This document shows positions 23,702-35,520 of a DNA stretch of 64,000 bases, piece after piece (positions within the stretch are counted from its first letter, which is position 1; each line of letters opens with the position of its first letter). The notes below the pieces were generated by a model. The model made no database searches. It was given only the letters and a program-made list of their open reading frames with translations, and had not been told where the DNA came from. A program made the position numbers and the translations under genes. The stretch comes from Synaphobranchus kaupii (taxonomy: Eukaryota; Chordata; Actinopteri; Anguilliformes; Synaphobranchidae): contig CM056385.1 of NCBI GenBank assembly GCA_029718625.1, positions 23,459,282-23,523,281 on the forward strand, in the 5' to 3' direction.

Positions 23702-25804
23702 ATGGCTCCCGAAGGAGTGGCGGAGCTCCGGGATTGGCTCTTCCTGCTGCTTCTGTGCCTGACGCTGCTGGCTGAGGTGCTGGAGTTTTCCGCCGCCGCT
23801 GCTGCCGTGTCCGCACTGGGAGGGGAGGGCGAAGGGGAAGTGGTGTGTCCGTTAGTGTGCCGGTGCGACGAGGATTTCATCTACTGCAATGACCGCGGGC
23901 TGAGCGCCATCCCCCCGCTGCCTTTCACCGCCACGGTCCTCTACCTGCAGAACAACCACATCGACAACGCTGGGCTCCCCACGTCCCTGGAGCTCCACAT
24001 GGCTGTCCACGTGGTGTACCTGTACGACAACGAGCTGGACGACTTCCCCCTCTACCTGCCCCCTTCCCTGCGAGAGCTCCACCTCCAGGACAACAACATT
24101 CACACCCTGCCACGCCCCGCGCTGGCCCGCCTGCCGCTGCTGGAGAAGCTGCACCTCGACGACAACTCCGTCTCCACCGTGGGGATCGGCGACCAGGCTT
24201 TCGCCGGCAACCCGCGCCTGCGCCTGCTCTTCCTCTCGCGGAACCACCTCTCCAGCATCCCGTCGGGGCTGCCGTCCTCCCTGGAGGAGCTGCGGCTGGA
24301 GGACAACCGCATCTCCACCATCCCCACCCACGCCTTCCGGGGCCTCTCGTCCCTGCGCCGGCTCGTCCTGGACGGCAACCTGTTGGCCAACCAGCGCATC
24401 GCGGACGACACCTTCTCCCGCCTGTCCAATCTGACGGAGCTCTCCCTGGTGCGCAACTCGCTGCTGACGCCCCCGCTCAACCTGCCCGCCGCCCACCTGC
24501 AGCGCCTCTACCTGCAGGACAACGCCCTGGCGCACATGCCGCGGGGCTCCCTGGACAGGATGCGTCAGCTGCAGCGACTCGACCTGTCCGGCAACAACCT
24601 GACCACCCTGCCTCGGGGCCTGTTCCGCGACCTGGACGGCCTGACGCAGCTGCTGGTGCGAGGGAACCCCTGGTACTGCGGCTGCAACCTGCGCTGGCTG
24701 CACGACTGGCTGCGCGCCCGGGGCACCGCCATCACCGTGCGGGGTCTGACCTGCCAGGGCCCTGAGAGAGTGCGGGGCATGGCCCTAAGGGACCTTACCA
24801 GCCAAATGGAGGAGTGTGAGAACGGAGGAGGAGGAGGAGGAGGAGGCGGCGGTGGCGTGGAACGTGGGAGCAGAGAGAGGGGGGATGGGGTACTGGCTGC
24901 CGCCGCCTCCTCCTCCTCCTCCCCGCAGGGCTCCCTCTTTACACTCAGGTCCAAGCGCCCGGGCCTCCGCTTCCCCGACTCCAGCCTGGACTATCCCCTC
25001 GGCAGCAGCACTGTGACTGACACGCTGGTGCTCAGCGTGAAAGCCCTCACGCCCGACACCGTCCACGTCACCTGGCGCGTCCCTCAGCCCACGCCCTCCT
25101 TCCGCCTCAGCTGGCTCCGCCTGGGCAACAACATGGCCACGGGCTCCATCACGGAGACGCTGGTGCCGGGCGACCGCCGCGAGTACCTGCTCACCGCGCT
25201 GCAGCCGCGCTCCATTTACATCATCTGCATGGTACCGCAGGTCCCCAGCACCAGCGCCAAAAGCTCGGTCGTGGGGGACGGGGCGGACCCGGCCGAGACC
25301 CCGGTGTGCGCCAGGACCGAGACCTCAGACCCTGTCCAGCCAGGTTCCGATCAGGAGGAGGGCGCGGGGTCCGAGCCGCTGACGGCCCTTCCCCTCGCGG
25401 GAATCATCGGCGGGGCTACGGCCCTGGTCTCCCTCGCTTTGATTTTCGCGGTCTTCTGCTGGTACGGGCACCGGACTCGACACCTCTCCGCCCGCGAGCA
25501 CTCTGGCTACGGACGAAACGGTTCACGTCACAGCAAACACTGCGATGACTACATTGAATCAGGCACCAAGAAGGACACCTCCATCTTGGAGGTCCGGGGA
25601 CCTGGCTTCCAGATGACACCCATGGCTGCCCGGGAGCAAATGCATCCTAAGCCCCTAAGGGAAGATTACATCATCCACACTATCTTCCCTTCCAATGGTA
25701 CTAGCCTTTACAAAAACACCCAGCATGTGGCGAGCACTAGGTATGGTACCAACCGTGGATACAGAGCAGGAGGAATCCCGGATACAGACTACTCATACAC
25801 GTGA
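23702..25804 (+). CDS. flrt1: FLRT1, leucine-rich repeat transmembrane adhesion protein
   Basis: A single-exon frame of 700 codons. FLRT proteins are single-pass cell-surface molecules that bind latrophilins (ADGRL) and UNC5 receptors and modulate FGF receptor signalling in neural and embryonic tissue. Order seen: signal peptide (about 1-30, hydrophobic [11 protein letters not shown]); LRRNT with C49, C53, C55, C62; about ten LRRs (67-320); LRRCT with C326, C328, C351, C372; a Gly/Ala/Ser linker (373-411); one fibronectin III domain (438-535); TM helix (about 563-586); a cytoplasmic tail ending in IPDTDYSYT, almost the same as mammalian FLRT1. Mammalian FLRT1 is about 650-675 residues; much of the extra length is the linker. 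The ATG follows an in-frame UTR with a weak Kozak context (TCAAAATGG). The coding exon is very GC-rich compared with its flanks. FLRT2 or FLRT3 is less likely given the C-terminus and the stip1 neighbour. Confidence 0.96.
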   Translation: MAPEGVAELRDWLFLLLLCLTLLAEVLEFSAAAAAVSALGGEGEGEVVCPLVCRCDEDFIYCNDRGLSAIPPLPFTATVLYLQNNHIDNAGLPTSLELHMAVHVVYLYDNELDDFPLYLPPSLRELHLQDNNIHTLPRPALARLPLLEKLHLDDNSVSTVGIGDQAFAGNPRLRLLFLSRNHLSSIPSGLPSSLEELRLEDNRISTIPTHAFRGLSSLRRLVLDGNLLANQRIADDTFSRLSNLTELSLVRNSLLTPPLNLPAAHLQRLYLQDNALAHMPRGSLDRMRQLQRLDLSGNNLTTLPRGLFRDLDGLTQLLVRGNPWYCGCNLRWLHDWLRARGTAITVRGLTCQGPERVRGMALRDLTSQMEECENGGGGGGGGGGGVERGSRERGDGVLAAAASSSSSPQGSLFTLRSKRPGLRFPDSSLDYPLGSSTVTDTLVLSVKALTPDTVHVTWRVPQPTPSFRLSWLRLGNNMATGSITETLVPGDRREYLLTALQPRSIYIICMVPQVPSTSAKSSVVGDGADPAETPVCARTETSDPVQPGSDQEEGAGSEPLTALPLAGIIGGATALVSLALIFAVFCWYGHRTRHLSAREHSGYGRNGSRHSKHCDDYIESGTKKDTSILEVRGPGFQMTPMAAREQMHPKPLREDYIIHTIFPSNGTSLYKNTQHVASTRYGTNRGYRAGGIPDTDYSYT

Positions 25805-26526
25805 TAGACCTGTCTATACTGTTATATATATATAGTGTTGATCCAGAGCTGAGGTTCTCAGACTGGTCTCTGAAGCACCCCTTTGTGCCTATTGGTTATT
25901 GTTCAGACTAATCCCATTCTTTACTGTTAAGAGACTTGTAAAGGGCAGCTATGCCCTAAGAAATCCTAGCATTACTTAATAACTGAAGTCCTGGTGAATA
26001 TACCTCTTCAGGTAACGTATTGGCGACACCACTATTTTCATGCAGCGTGTGTACCTTTTCAATGTTTTCCCTCACAGAAAGTGGTCATACAAAAAAAAGA
26101 GAAAAAACAAGCATGCATTTACTTGCATTTTTACATATTTTACATTATGTAATCCATTTATATGGTTGTATTCTTACTGTAGCAACTGAAGTGATTGACT
26201 CAAGTGACTGACTTGAAGGTAAAACGGCATGATTCAAGCTAATGCAACACCCCCCATCGCCCTACTGTAGACACAGAGGAACTGAAAACCGCACACAGTA
26301 TTCTCTTGATCAGATTACTTGGTCAGAAGGACCACAAGTACAGAAATATAGGTGGGAACAGTGTACTGTCCACTGGCTTTGTTTGCGTTTTACTGTTTTG
26401 CTCATAGTTATCATTTACTACATCATTGCTGATGTGATGGTGACAATTGTATTAACAAAGGGGCCCAAATTTCCGTCTGGTTTCTTAAAACAGGAGAAAG
26501 GAAGGACGTGGTTGTGCCTGCGCGCG

Positions 26527-26690
26527 TGTGTGTGTGTGTGTGTGTGTTTGTATACATATGCGTGTGAGTGTGTGTGCTTGTATACATATGCGTGTGTGTG
26601 TGTGTGCTTGTATACATATGTGTGTGTGTGTGTGTGCGCGTGTGCATGTGTCTGTGCGCGTGTGCTTGTGTGTGTGTGCATGCATGTTTG
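26527..26690. repeat. TG-rich array with a 30-bp repeat unit
   Basis: The box GTATACATATG recurs at 26550, 26580 and 26610, exactly 30 bases apart, separated by TG runs; this is a minisatellite grown out of a microsatellite. Confidence 0.9.
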
Positions 26691-27031
26691 TGCAAGTGGG
26701 AAGGGGCATGTTCATTTTTCATTCTTTGATTCTTTGAACTTAATATCCCAAAAAAACAGCATCTTAAGCTATGATCTTAAGTTGACAGCCCTTTTTTTTT
26801 TACTGAGCACCTGATTTACAACTGACATTAAGCTGACTGAGTATTCAGAATGTACTCGACACACATTGTTACATGGTCGTGCATTACATATAACTTATGC
26901 TTCATGCACCCTTACCATACCTTTCAAGGTAATTAATATTCAGATTATTTTTGTGTGTCTGTGTGTACACGCATGTGCACCACAAGTGTATGTGTTTGTG
27001 TGTGTGTGTATATTTCTGGGCGGGGGGCAGT

Positions 27032-27055
27032 GGGGGGGGGGGGGGGGGGGGGGGG
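27032..27055. repeat. Poly-G tract
   Basis: About 24 G in a row. Confidence 0.9.
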
Positions 27056-27285
27056 TGGCTTCAGGTATTAAGTGATCAAGTGAACTCTGTCAGCAGTTTA
27101 CATTCTGTAAATCACTAGAGTGTCAAATGACAAAAAGACAATCATAAAACGCTGATCTTTCTCATTAAAAATGACAAGAGTTGGCATTGTCACAGAGGAT
27201 GACAATTATAGATAGCAGTAACACTGAGGAGCAACTGAAAGATTTACACTTCTGTTCAATAAAGTGGTTAGTAAAGAATGTCCCC

Positions 27286-28102
27286 TTAAGACTAATGAAT
27301 ATTAGAGTTGCATAGTGCAGGGCTGTTAAACAGCAATGGAAGTCCCTCCTCTGGACTGAAGATGAGGGCTGGAGAGCTTGGATTGGGGGAGGGGTGAGCT
27401 AGTGAATTACGCAGAAAATCAGGGAAATACTAAACCGTAACACTGTGGACCGGTCGACTGTAGACATCTTGCATAGTGGAGGAAGGGGGTAACGTGATTT
27501 ATTGCATTGGTTTGTACATTTTATAAACCATTTCCTGAAATTGCAATTAAAATGCAAATGAAGCAGCACTTATTGGGTATAGGAAGGGGATAGAGAAACA
27601 GATTGGAAAACAAAAAAACTAAATAATAGGCTGAAGATGATACCACACGAGCACACACATGCGTATCCTCTGTCAAACCCTGTTGAACCACCTTGTTAAA
27701 CAGCAGTGTTCTCCATTGAAGCTTTGAACTACAGCTGCCCTGGTTCAAAGACAGCTGCCGCTGTAGACTGTACACTCTTGACCCTCTGTTTAACTCTGCA
27801 ATCAGAACAAAGATGTAGAGGTATCTTCATATCCCAAATGTAACAAAGCCAGAACACGTGTGTAAATGTGACGGACAGAAAACAACTTTCCTTATCTTGA
27901 GTTTTTTTTTTAATACAGGTGCGTTCATTTTAAATAATATAAGGTAAAAAAGGTTTTGTGAAGCTTCAGACTGATCTTCATTATTTGTGTCAGTACAAGG
28001 AACAGTTTTTTTCCAAGAAATTCTGAACATAAAATGTTTATACCCTCTTTTGTGTACAGTAATTTTCTGTCTCCTGTTTATGTGTGTGCGTCTGCGTGTG
28101 TG

Positions 28103-28146
<44 letters not shown>

Positions 28147-30707
28147 TGAGTGCATCTGTGTGTACACATGCATTTGCAATCCCTCACACTGTGTTTCGAA
28201 ACATTGATAGCAATGTCATGTCTGTTGGAACCTACAGTACAATAATAACATAATATAACTTTTATGCTATCATTTTCAATGCAAACCTACATTTTAAAGT
28301 AATCTTATTTCATTAATGTGAAAAGGATTGTTTACCATACAGGACTATAGATGTCCCACATTCATTCAAAGTTTTAATGGTTCCTTCTGTTTCATCATGA
28401 ACTAAACACATTGGATTTACTTCATGTGCTGTATTCACAGTTGAGTTGGCAGACCTCCTTTTTTACTTTGTTTCTACAGAACTGTTTCTAACAAAACAGA
28501 GTCGGTTATTTCTGAATCCTTCAGACTATTTCACAGTACTTGTGCCATCTTTTCTGTTGCTCTTCCAGCTGTTGTCCATTAAGACAGGTGTATCTTGCCA
28601 CCTGTTCCACTACCTCTACTGAAAATCAAATAGCTTAATTTTCATGAAATATCACAGAATGAGATTCAAACAGATACTGAGGGAAAAACAGTTTTGCAGT
28701 CAGGTATAAGAGGATTGTCTGTTTTTGCTTTTAAAATCCTGTCAGTATGTGTTTTAGTGAGTGCAGATCCCATGCTTTCATACAAGGTTAAGGTTAAGGA
28801 GAAGGAAACTATCTATTTACTGGATCCCTGTAGGTAAACGATCGCTTGCAGACCTTTCAGAAAACAGTCAAACCATGCTTTTACCATTATTATTGTTTTT
28901 AAAGAAGGATACAAAAAGACGGTGACTGTCATTGGGGTTGTTGTTTGTGTTCTTTGTTTTTTTTTCCCCACAGTTAGGTTTTTTTTGTAGGTTGCTGCCG
29001 TTAATATGTTGTTACCTCTGGGTATTGTTGTAAATCAAACAGAAGAATAATCATTTGTCCAGAGGCTGCTTATTTTCTATGTGATTAAAAGAAAGATGTG
29101 CTAAACTATTTATGTGCATTTATTCACCCATTTTCTCTGTATTCATCATTGTGAAATTCAAAGCAGTCTCTGCAGAAACACGGGGGGAGTTCTGTGGGAT
29201 TCGGCTGTTATCGGTTAAAGATTAATATTATAATCACTGCACATTTCATCAAAGGTAGTTATCCAGAAATATATTCATGTTTTATAATACCGCAGTACAG
29301 ACAGGATTCATTGCATTAGTCAACTATTCCGAATTGTGCCGCCATTACTAATGCTAATTTCATTTTTCAGACCATATTTGTTTTTTAATGCCAGTTAGCT
29401 TTCCAGGTTAGATAATTATTTATCATGGTAACATCACTAAGACAAGTCATCTTCCTTGTTGGGTGTCTTCTGACAAAGTTTGATTGCAATTTCTGAGTAT
29501 ATTTCTGCAGGCGATTATGTTTTTAGACCAATTATTCAGTGCACATAATGTTTTAGTCATTAGTAAAAAAAAATTAAAAAAGAGAAACAAACAACCACAG
29601 CATGAACTCCACATATGTTTCGGTGTCATTACAATAGAGGCATAATAGAATCACTTAACTATATAGGACTGTTATATTGTCTCACAGAAGAGGGGATGAA
29701 ATTAAAAGCTGAATCAGCAAAAGGGGGGAAAATCCAAGAAAAAATTGTAAACGATGCAATGCAAAGTTTATAACATAGATTATAGCAAGCAGGAAAGTGC
29801 TCGCTTGGGTCTGTGTACAATAGTTTACAATAAGTGATAAATTAAGATCTGAATGTGCACATTTTAAAATAAAAAAGGACAGTGTTACAGCTTCCAGACA
29901 GTCCCCATGACAACAAAGCAATCAGAAACAGCAGGTTTTCTTGTGATTGCCTTGCCTCGTTGTCTTGGAGTAGTCCAGAAACAGAAGGCAATCTGCATTT
30001 TCAGATCGCAGAATGTGACAATACCCAATGAACAATTCTCCTTCCCCACTAAACCCCAGAAACACCCTGTAACAAGGTCACTCTTGCTCCCCACCTGCAG
30101 CACATGTCCCTGGTACCTGCATTGTGTGACTACAGCGTTCTCCACCACAAGGGCTACACCAATTTACTACAATCGTAATTTACCTTTTGCGGAATGCTAA
30201 TGCTAATACGGTGCTAATGCACAGTATCCACTTGCATGATCTTTGATGGCAGGCTCCGTCCCTGGTGCTTAACTGGAGGGAATAATTCCCAGCCCTCTTC
30301 AAGGAAGGGAAAAAGCCAATCTACAGTATTACAGTATATTCATCCTTTCTTCCTCTGACAGCTCTCTACTCTCCTCCCAATGAACGCACAGTGACAGGGT
30401 AATCCATGGTGGACGTCATGGCAACCCTGACACCAGTTACCCTTTATCATTATCTACTTCTGCCACTCAACATTTTTTTACTCAACAACCGTGGTGAATT
30501 GTCATCTTGCTTAGCTGTGCTGCTCACGCCCCTCTCCGGTCATTACATTTTCACCTTGCAATTTGTTGACACCAGCAAACACGAACACAAATGATCAGAG
30601 AACATGAAGGCAGGTGTGCCTGGCGAACTCTTGACCCCCTTTATTATCCTGATACCCTTGTTAGTGTCTGGCAGCTCCCTGGTCTTCTTTCTACATCCCG
30701 AGAAGAG
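27286..30707. other. Gene-free stretch between flrt1 and the minisatellite
   Basis: AT-rich, with a TG run at 28105-28145. No conserved protein, tRNA or splice structure was recognised. It could hold further flrt1 3' UTR. I looked on the minus strand for MACROD1 macro-domain codons and recognised none. Confidence 0.5.
28105..28145. repeat. (TG)n microsatellite
   Basis: About 20 TG units. Confidence 0.95.
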
Positions 30708-30730
30708 CCCCCCCCCCCCCCCCCCCCCCC
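30708..30730. repeat. Poly-C tract
   Basis: About 23 C, directly to the left of the minisatellite. Confidence 0.9.
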
Positions 30731-31455
30731 ACCCTTTGCTTTCTCTCTTTGGCAGTTAGCACAAAGTGAGGACCAGGCTTTCTCTTTGGCAGTTAGCACA
30801 AAGTGAGGACCAGGCTTTCTCTTTGGCAGTTAGCACAAAGTGAGGACCAGGCTTTCTCTTTGGCAGTTAGCACAAAGTGAGGACCAGGCTTTCTCTCTTT
30901 GGCAGTTAGCACAAAGTGAGGACCAGGCTTTCTCTCTTTGGCAGTTAGCACAAAGTGAGGACCAGGCTTTCTCTTTGGCAGTTAGCACAAAGTGAGGACC
31001 AGGCTTTCTCTTTGGCAGTTAGCACAAAGTGAGGACCAGGCTTTCTCTTTGGCAGTTAGCACAAAGTGAGGACCAGGCTTTCTCTTTGGCAGTTAGCACA
31101 AAGTGAGGACCAGGCTTTCTCTCTTTGGCAGTTAGCACAAAGTGAGGACCAGGCTTTCTCTCTTTGGCAGTTAGCACAAAGTGAGGACCAGGCTTTCTCT
31201 TTGGCAGTTAGCACAAAGTGAGCACCAGGCTTTCTCTTTGGCAGTTAGCACAAAGTGAGGACCAGGCTTTCTCTCTTTGGCAGTTAGCACAAAGTGAGGA
31301 CCAGGCTTTCTCTTTGGCAGTTAGCACAAAGTGAGGACCAGGCTTTCTCTTTGGCAGTTAACACAAAGTGAGGACCAGGCTCTCTCTTTGGCAGTTAGCA
31401 CAAAGTGAGGACCAGGCTTTCTCTCTTTGGCAGTTAGCACAAAGTGAGGACCAGG
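30731..31455. repeat. 37/39-bp minisatellite, about 19 copies
   Basis: The core TTTGGCAGTTAGCACAAAGT followed by GAGGACCAGGC repeats about 19 times. Units are 37 or 39 bases long, differing by one CT in the TTTCTCT(CT) part. Only a few single-base variants occur (for example GAGCACC near 31220 and TTAACAC near 31360). Near-identity points to recent expansion. The 39-bp form would keep a frame of 13 residues but the 37-bp form breaks it, so it is not coding. Confidence 0.97.
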
Positions 31456-31459
31456 TCAC

Positions 31460-33242
31460 TGTGTCTCTGCCTGTTTCTCACTTTTATTTACTTTCTTTCT
31501 CTCGAACACCCCCGTCAGTCTGTGTTTGTGTCCCTGTATTTGGTTATTTGTTGAATCACTAGGTGTCTCCCTATTTCTGTGCACATGCCCTGAAAAACAG
31601 ACTGTACATAAATCAATGAATAAATCCAATTAGAATTGATATAGAGTCCTATTTCTTTACCTCAGAGACATTGAATTCAAGGCCTAATTTCATTCAGAAT
31701 TAGCAAATTCATCCATTGAATGACTTTATTTTACATTTTTATCTGATCAGTAGATTCATTTTGTACAATTACAGCTCAGACAGTAATATGATGCAATTTG
31801 ATACAACTAGTGCCTCAAGTCACTTGTCTACCCCCACAAACTTCTTACTTCACCGATGAACTTGCCTCTGTCACTGATGAGAGCTGCTAGACTCTGGGCG
31901 CCTGGTGGCAGCAGTAACCTGGGAAGACCCGACTAACAAACACGCCTACTGTGATCGCACAAAACGTGTCACTCCAAGTAATACTTCATGACAATGCTTA
32001 TCCTCCTATGACTGTAAGGTCCAAGGTGTGCTAATGGCAAGTGCACTTACAGAATGGACCCTTCAGGAACCTTCCATTTTAAAAGTGTATTTTAACCTTT
32101 TAATTTGATTTTAAATTGATATTTCTCAATGATAGGAGAAATAAACGTTAAAGTACTAAAATTAAAACATACCTCGCTCTTACATTAGGCATGGGGGACT
32201 GAGAGGCTGCGTCCTGTGTATGGTGGTGGACTGTAAATAAATACAGTAAGCTCCTCTGGGCACAGGGGAGGCCCCACTCCCCTGCCCCGCCTCCACCTGT
32301 CTGTCTGTCTGTCTGTCTTTATGCCCTGCCTTGATTTATTGTTGACCTCTGCCCTTTCTATGAACCTCCGTAATTACATAAGTTTTAACTTCAAACCTAG
32401 CATCTCTACACATAGGAAAGGCAGACAACTTATCGATCAAATTTGAATAAATCCATAGCGAGCCACAACCGCCAGTCCGTTCCCTTCCCCCCTTTTCCAA
32501 CTATCCTACTTGCATTTTTCTTGCAATTAATCTAAAAACTCTGAAGCCGACTCTTCCTTGTCTTCATGTTCTACCTCTCTGTCAAACATTCCTCCCAGCT
32601 CCTATCATCCCCATCCCTCACCGGCCTGCTACTGTGAGCCATGTCTTTCCCTCAATCACATTATATCTCATTCTGCTACATTACATTATACACCATCTAA
32701 GCACACAGCCTGACCCAGGGAAACTTTCAGTGCCAAAAATTTCACAAAAAAACACATTTGGATAAATCTGCTCTTCCATCCATCCGTCCCTCTCCCCCTC
32801 TCTGTTCTTTGGGCAATTTAGGTGCGCGGTGAGCCGTGACAGCTATTCTCCCGCATTTTCCTTCAATCTGTTCCCTCCTTCTATTGATAACACATACATT
32901 CAAAATGTATTACAAATCACAACTGCACTCAACTCCACTAGCAATGCATCCATATACTGTACTTATAAAACTACTGGTACTGTCTGGTGAGAACAAAATA
33001 CGGCTGACAAAGAAATAGTATGACATATTTCCAGATATTGTCACCCAAATCTTATTCAACATGTGTGGGGAATGCAGCACACCACTAAAGAACAACTGTT
33101 GAAATACACAGTCAAATACCCACAGATCTTAAAATGCACAAAAAGCATAGGTATTAACATTAAAAGGTCTACAGAAACTGAGAATTGATAATTAAGCCAG
33201 AAGCAATCTTAGACTTGGTAATATTCCTTAACTGGTTGGAGG

Positions 33243-33245
<3 letters not shown>
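31460..33245. other. Gene-free stretch
   Basis: Contains a short CTGT run near 32296-32315. Nothing else was recognised. Confidence 0.5.
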
Positions 33246-33246
<1 letters not shown>

Positions 33247-33302
<56 letters not shown>

Positions 33303-33378
33303 GCGTGTGCGTGTGCGTGTGTGTGTGAATTGTGTGTGTGTGTGTGCGTGTGCGTGTGCGTGTGCGTGTGTGTGTGAA

Positions 33379-33412
<34 letters not shown>

Positions 33413-33444
33413 GCGTGTGCGTGTGCGTGTGCGTGTGTGTGTGA

Positions 33445-33483
<39 letters not shown>

Positions 33484-33487
33484 GCGT

Positions 33488-33520
<33 letters not shown>

Positions 33521-33521
33521 A
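33247..33521. repeat. TG array with higher-order structure
   Basis: Blocks of pure TG alternate with (TGTGCG)n blocks and a GAATTGTG punctuation seen four times (near 33327, 33376, 33442 and 33520). The combined unit of about 50-80 bp recurs, so this is a higher-order repeat, not a simple microsatellite. Confidence 0.9.
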
Positions 33522-33790
33522 ATTGTGAATGCACATCTGGTGTAAGGGGGGGTTGGGGCATTTGTCCTCACACAAGTCTATCACCCGGACTGCCAAACGT
33601 TACCGCCATCTGGTGTTAAGTATTATGAAGTGCATCCCAAGTACATCCCAAGATACTGCACACCCTCAATTCAAAATATTGTATTATGCTGTGTAGATTA
33701 GTCCACAACAGTTTTTAATTCTTATTTGCCTTTTCCAGGGCAATGTACATAAATAAAATGTTAACTAATGCATGTTTTCAGTGTTTGTAT

Positions 33791-33795
<5 letters not shown>

Positions 33796-33851
<56 letters not shown>
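33796..33851. repeat. (TG)n microsatellite
   Basis: About 28 TG units. Confidence 0.95.
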
Positions 33852-33854
<3 letters not shown>

Positions 33855-33959
33855 ATTTAACCTTTATTTAACTAGATTAGTTTCATTGTGTTTAAACTGT
33901 CTTTTTCAGGATTATCAAAATATTAAATTTAGAATTTTAATCTGACAGCTATTTTATTG

Positions 33960-34525
33960 AAGTAGAATTCCTTATTTTGCATTCAAGTGGTTCCAGTGCT
34001 AGATTAAACAGCAGTGGTGACAGATGGCTGATTTTAAGATGTTCCCACTTTTCTTTTTTGAGATTGGAAAAAATAAATTGCATCTTCTTTGCATTCAGTG
34101 TTTCTTTAAGAGAATATACAGCAATCAACTCTGAATTTCATTAAAAGCCCATTGAAAAGATTAAAATAAAATCAATGGTAGCAGGGGCTCTAGTGTAGAC
34201 AATGTTATCCTCTGTACATATTTAGCAATATCTACATTATCACAGATGTTATTTATAAACAGGTTAAAAGAACTGGTCCCAAAATCAACCCTTGTGGAAT
34301 ACCTTTGTAAATAGTTTGTGTATCTGACCTAATGTCTTCCAGGGATATATTATACACTGAGTTCTCTCAATGAGGCAGTTTTGTAACCACCCAAAAATCA
34401 CTCAGACTAATAGGCTTTAATCTTTTGGTAATAATGTTGTGATCTACTCTTTAAAAAGTGTTTGACAAGTCAATGAACAGAGAGGCACAATGCTATTTCT
34501 GGTCTAATGCAGTTGAATGTAATTT
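33960..34525 (-). mobile_element. Degraded non-LTR reverse transcriptase fragment
   Basis: On the minus strand broken frames read, in order, a LxxDLSxTFxxVDH-like box (about 34440-34490), a segment like SVYNISLEDIRSDTQTIYKG (about 34300-34370) and IPQGLILGPVLL (about 34265-34300). These match the reverse transcriptase core of fish LINEs, where (V/I)PQGSILGPLLF is typical. Several stops and deletions kill it. Confidence 0.7.
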
Positions 34526-34559
34526 ATGACCTTTAAAGTAGCTGTAGTAGTATCTCCTG

Positions 34560-34645
34560 TGTGCATGGACAGAGCCCAACTGAGGATTTGAATTTGCAAT
34601 CTTGTGGTTATGTCAAGTTTCCAAAGCATTACACCACTTGGCCCG
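34560..34645 (-). repeat. tRNA-derived SINE-like segment
   Basis: On the minus strand a GGGCCAAGTGGTGTAATGC box resembles a pol III A box and AATTCAAATCC a B box about 45 bases later. Arms do not pair well enough for a tRNA, so a SINE head or tRNA-like relic is more likely. Confidence 0.3.
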
Positions 34646-34764
34646 GCCCAAAGAAAACTGTGAATTTTAAAAACTTTTGAACCTGTATCTAACCTGCCTA
34701 TAATTAAATATGAATTAAAATTAAGTATAGGCAGATTTAATTAATAATTTTGTTATTGTCTACA

Positions 34765-35520
34765 ATCACAATTGACGTCACGTGGTGCTGTAATGGCGAC
34801 ATGTCCAGCTGTCTCTCATGTTCGTGTTTGTTAATTTGAATGTATTTTGTTGTGTCGGGCTTTTGTCTTTTGTTTTTTCATGCCCTGTGTGCCTGTTGTG
34901 GTGCGGGGAGGCGGGCTGGAGATTTTTCGGGGCACTCCTGCTGCTTGTTTTGATGATATTGTCTCGCCGGGATAATTTTGTTTGTGGTCATCACCATGGA
35001 GACGCATTCGCAACATATGCTCGGGAATGTCCATGGATCTGCAGCAGCAAAGTTTACCATCGCTCTTCACCGGAGTTGAAGATGTCGGGACTGTTCAGAG
35101 AGTGCAGGTGGTCTTCAAAGGGTAACCATGGAAGGGAAGGAGAAGATGGTGCAGGGGAGGAGTGAGGTGACGAGTGGGAAGGCTGACGCAGTTCGGTGCT
35201 CCGCTTCAACAGAACAGAGACCGCAACACTGCGTGTATGGAGGAAATTCGTGGAGGCAGAGTTTGTGTGTTGCCGGACTGCTAAATGACACTGGACATCT
35301 CGGGACAGCGGGGGCTATTTTTAATCATGGCTGTATTCCAATTCCAATTTAATTCACTTAATTTGATATTGTATGTCTTTATTTGGTGTGTTTGTTTGTG
35401 TGTTGTGGGTCTGCCCCACTGTCTATGTATTTTTTGTTGTTGCTGGTGGCTACAACTGAAGTTCCCGAAAGGGAAAATAAAAGTTATTCTATTCTATTCT
35501 GTTCTATTCCATTCTATTGT
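34765..35520 (+). mobile_element. Non-autonomous LINE-type element with TTCTA tail
   Basis: The 3' side reads GAAGTTCCCGAAAGGG, then AATAAAAGTTA and a (TTCTA)n tail, typical of L2/Rex1-like LINE ends in fish. The 5' side starts near a composite TGACGTCACGTG and looks like a LINE 5' UTR. No reverse transcriptase lies between, so it is an internally deleted copy. Open frames on both strands here (up to 115 codons) are part of this element. Confidence 0.55.

Larger units (their letters stand above)
25805..27285 (+). other. flrt1: Probable flrt1 3' UTR
   Basis: AT-rich non-coding DNA after the stop. The first canonical AATAAA I noticed is at 27258-27263, about 1.45 kb downstream, and could set the transcript end. 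The region includes TG microsatellite DNA (26527-26690) and a poly-G run (27032-27055). The true end is not known from sequence alone. Confidence 0.35.

Noticed and set aside
23852..24703. 283-codon open frame antisense to flrt1
   Set aside because: It is the complement of a GC-rich LRR coding region; the repeated Gln/Val/Gly pattern mirrors the LRR periodicity.
30731..31455. CRISPR-like array
   Set aside because: Units are head-to-tail without unique spacers, in a vertebrate genome; it is a minisatellite.
33169..33619. Long His/Thr and Cys/Val open frames
   Set aside because: Direct translation of TG/CA microsatellite DNA.
34818..35165. 115-codon open frame with hydrophobic start
   Set aside because: Lies inside the deleted LINE-type element; no domain.
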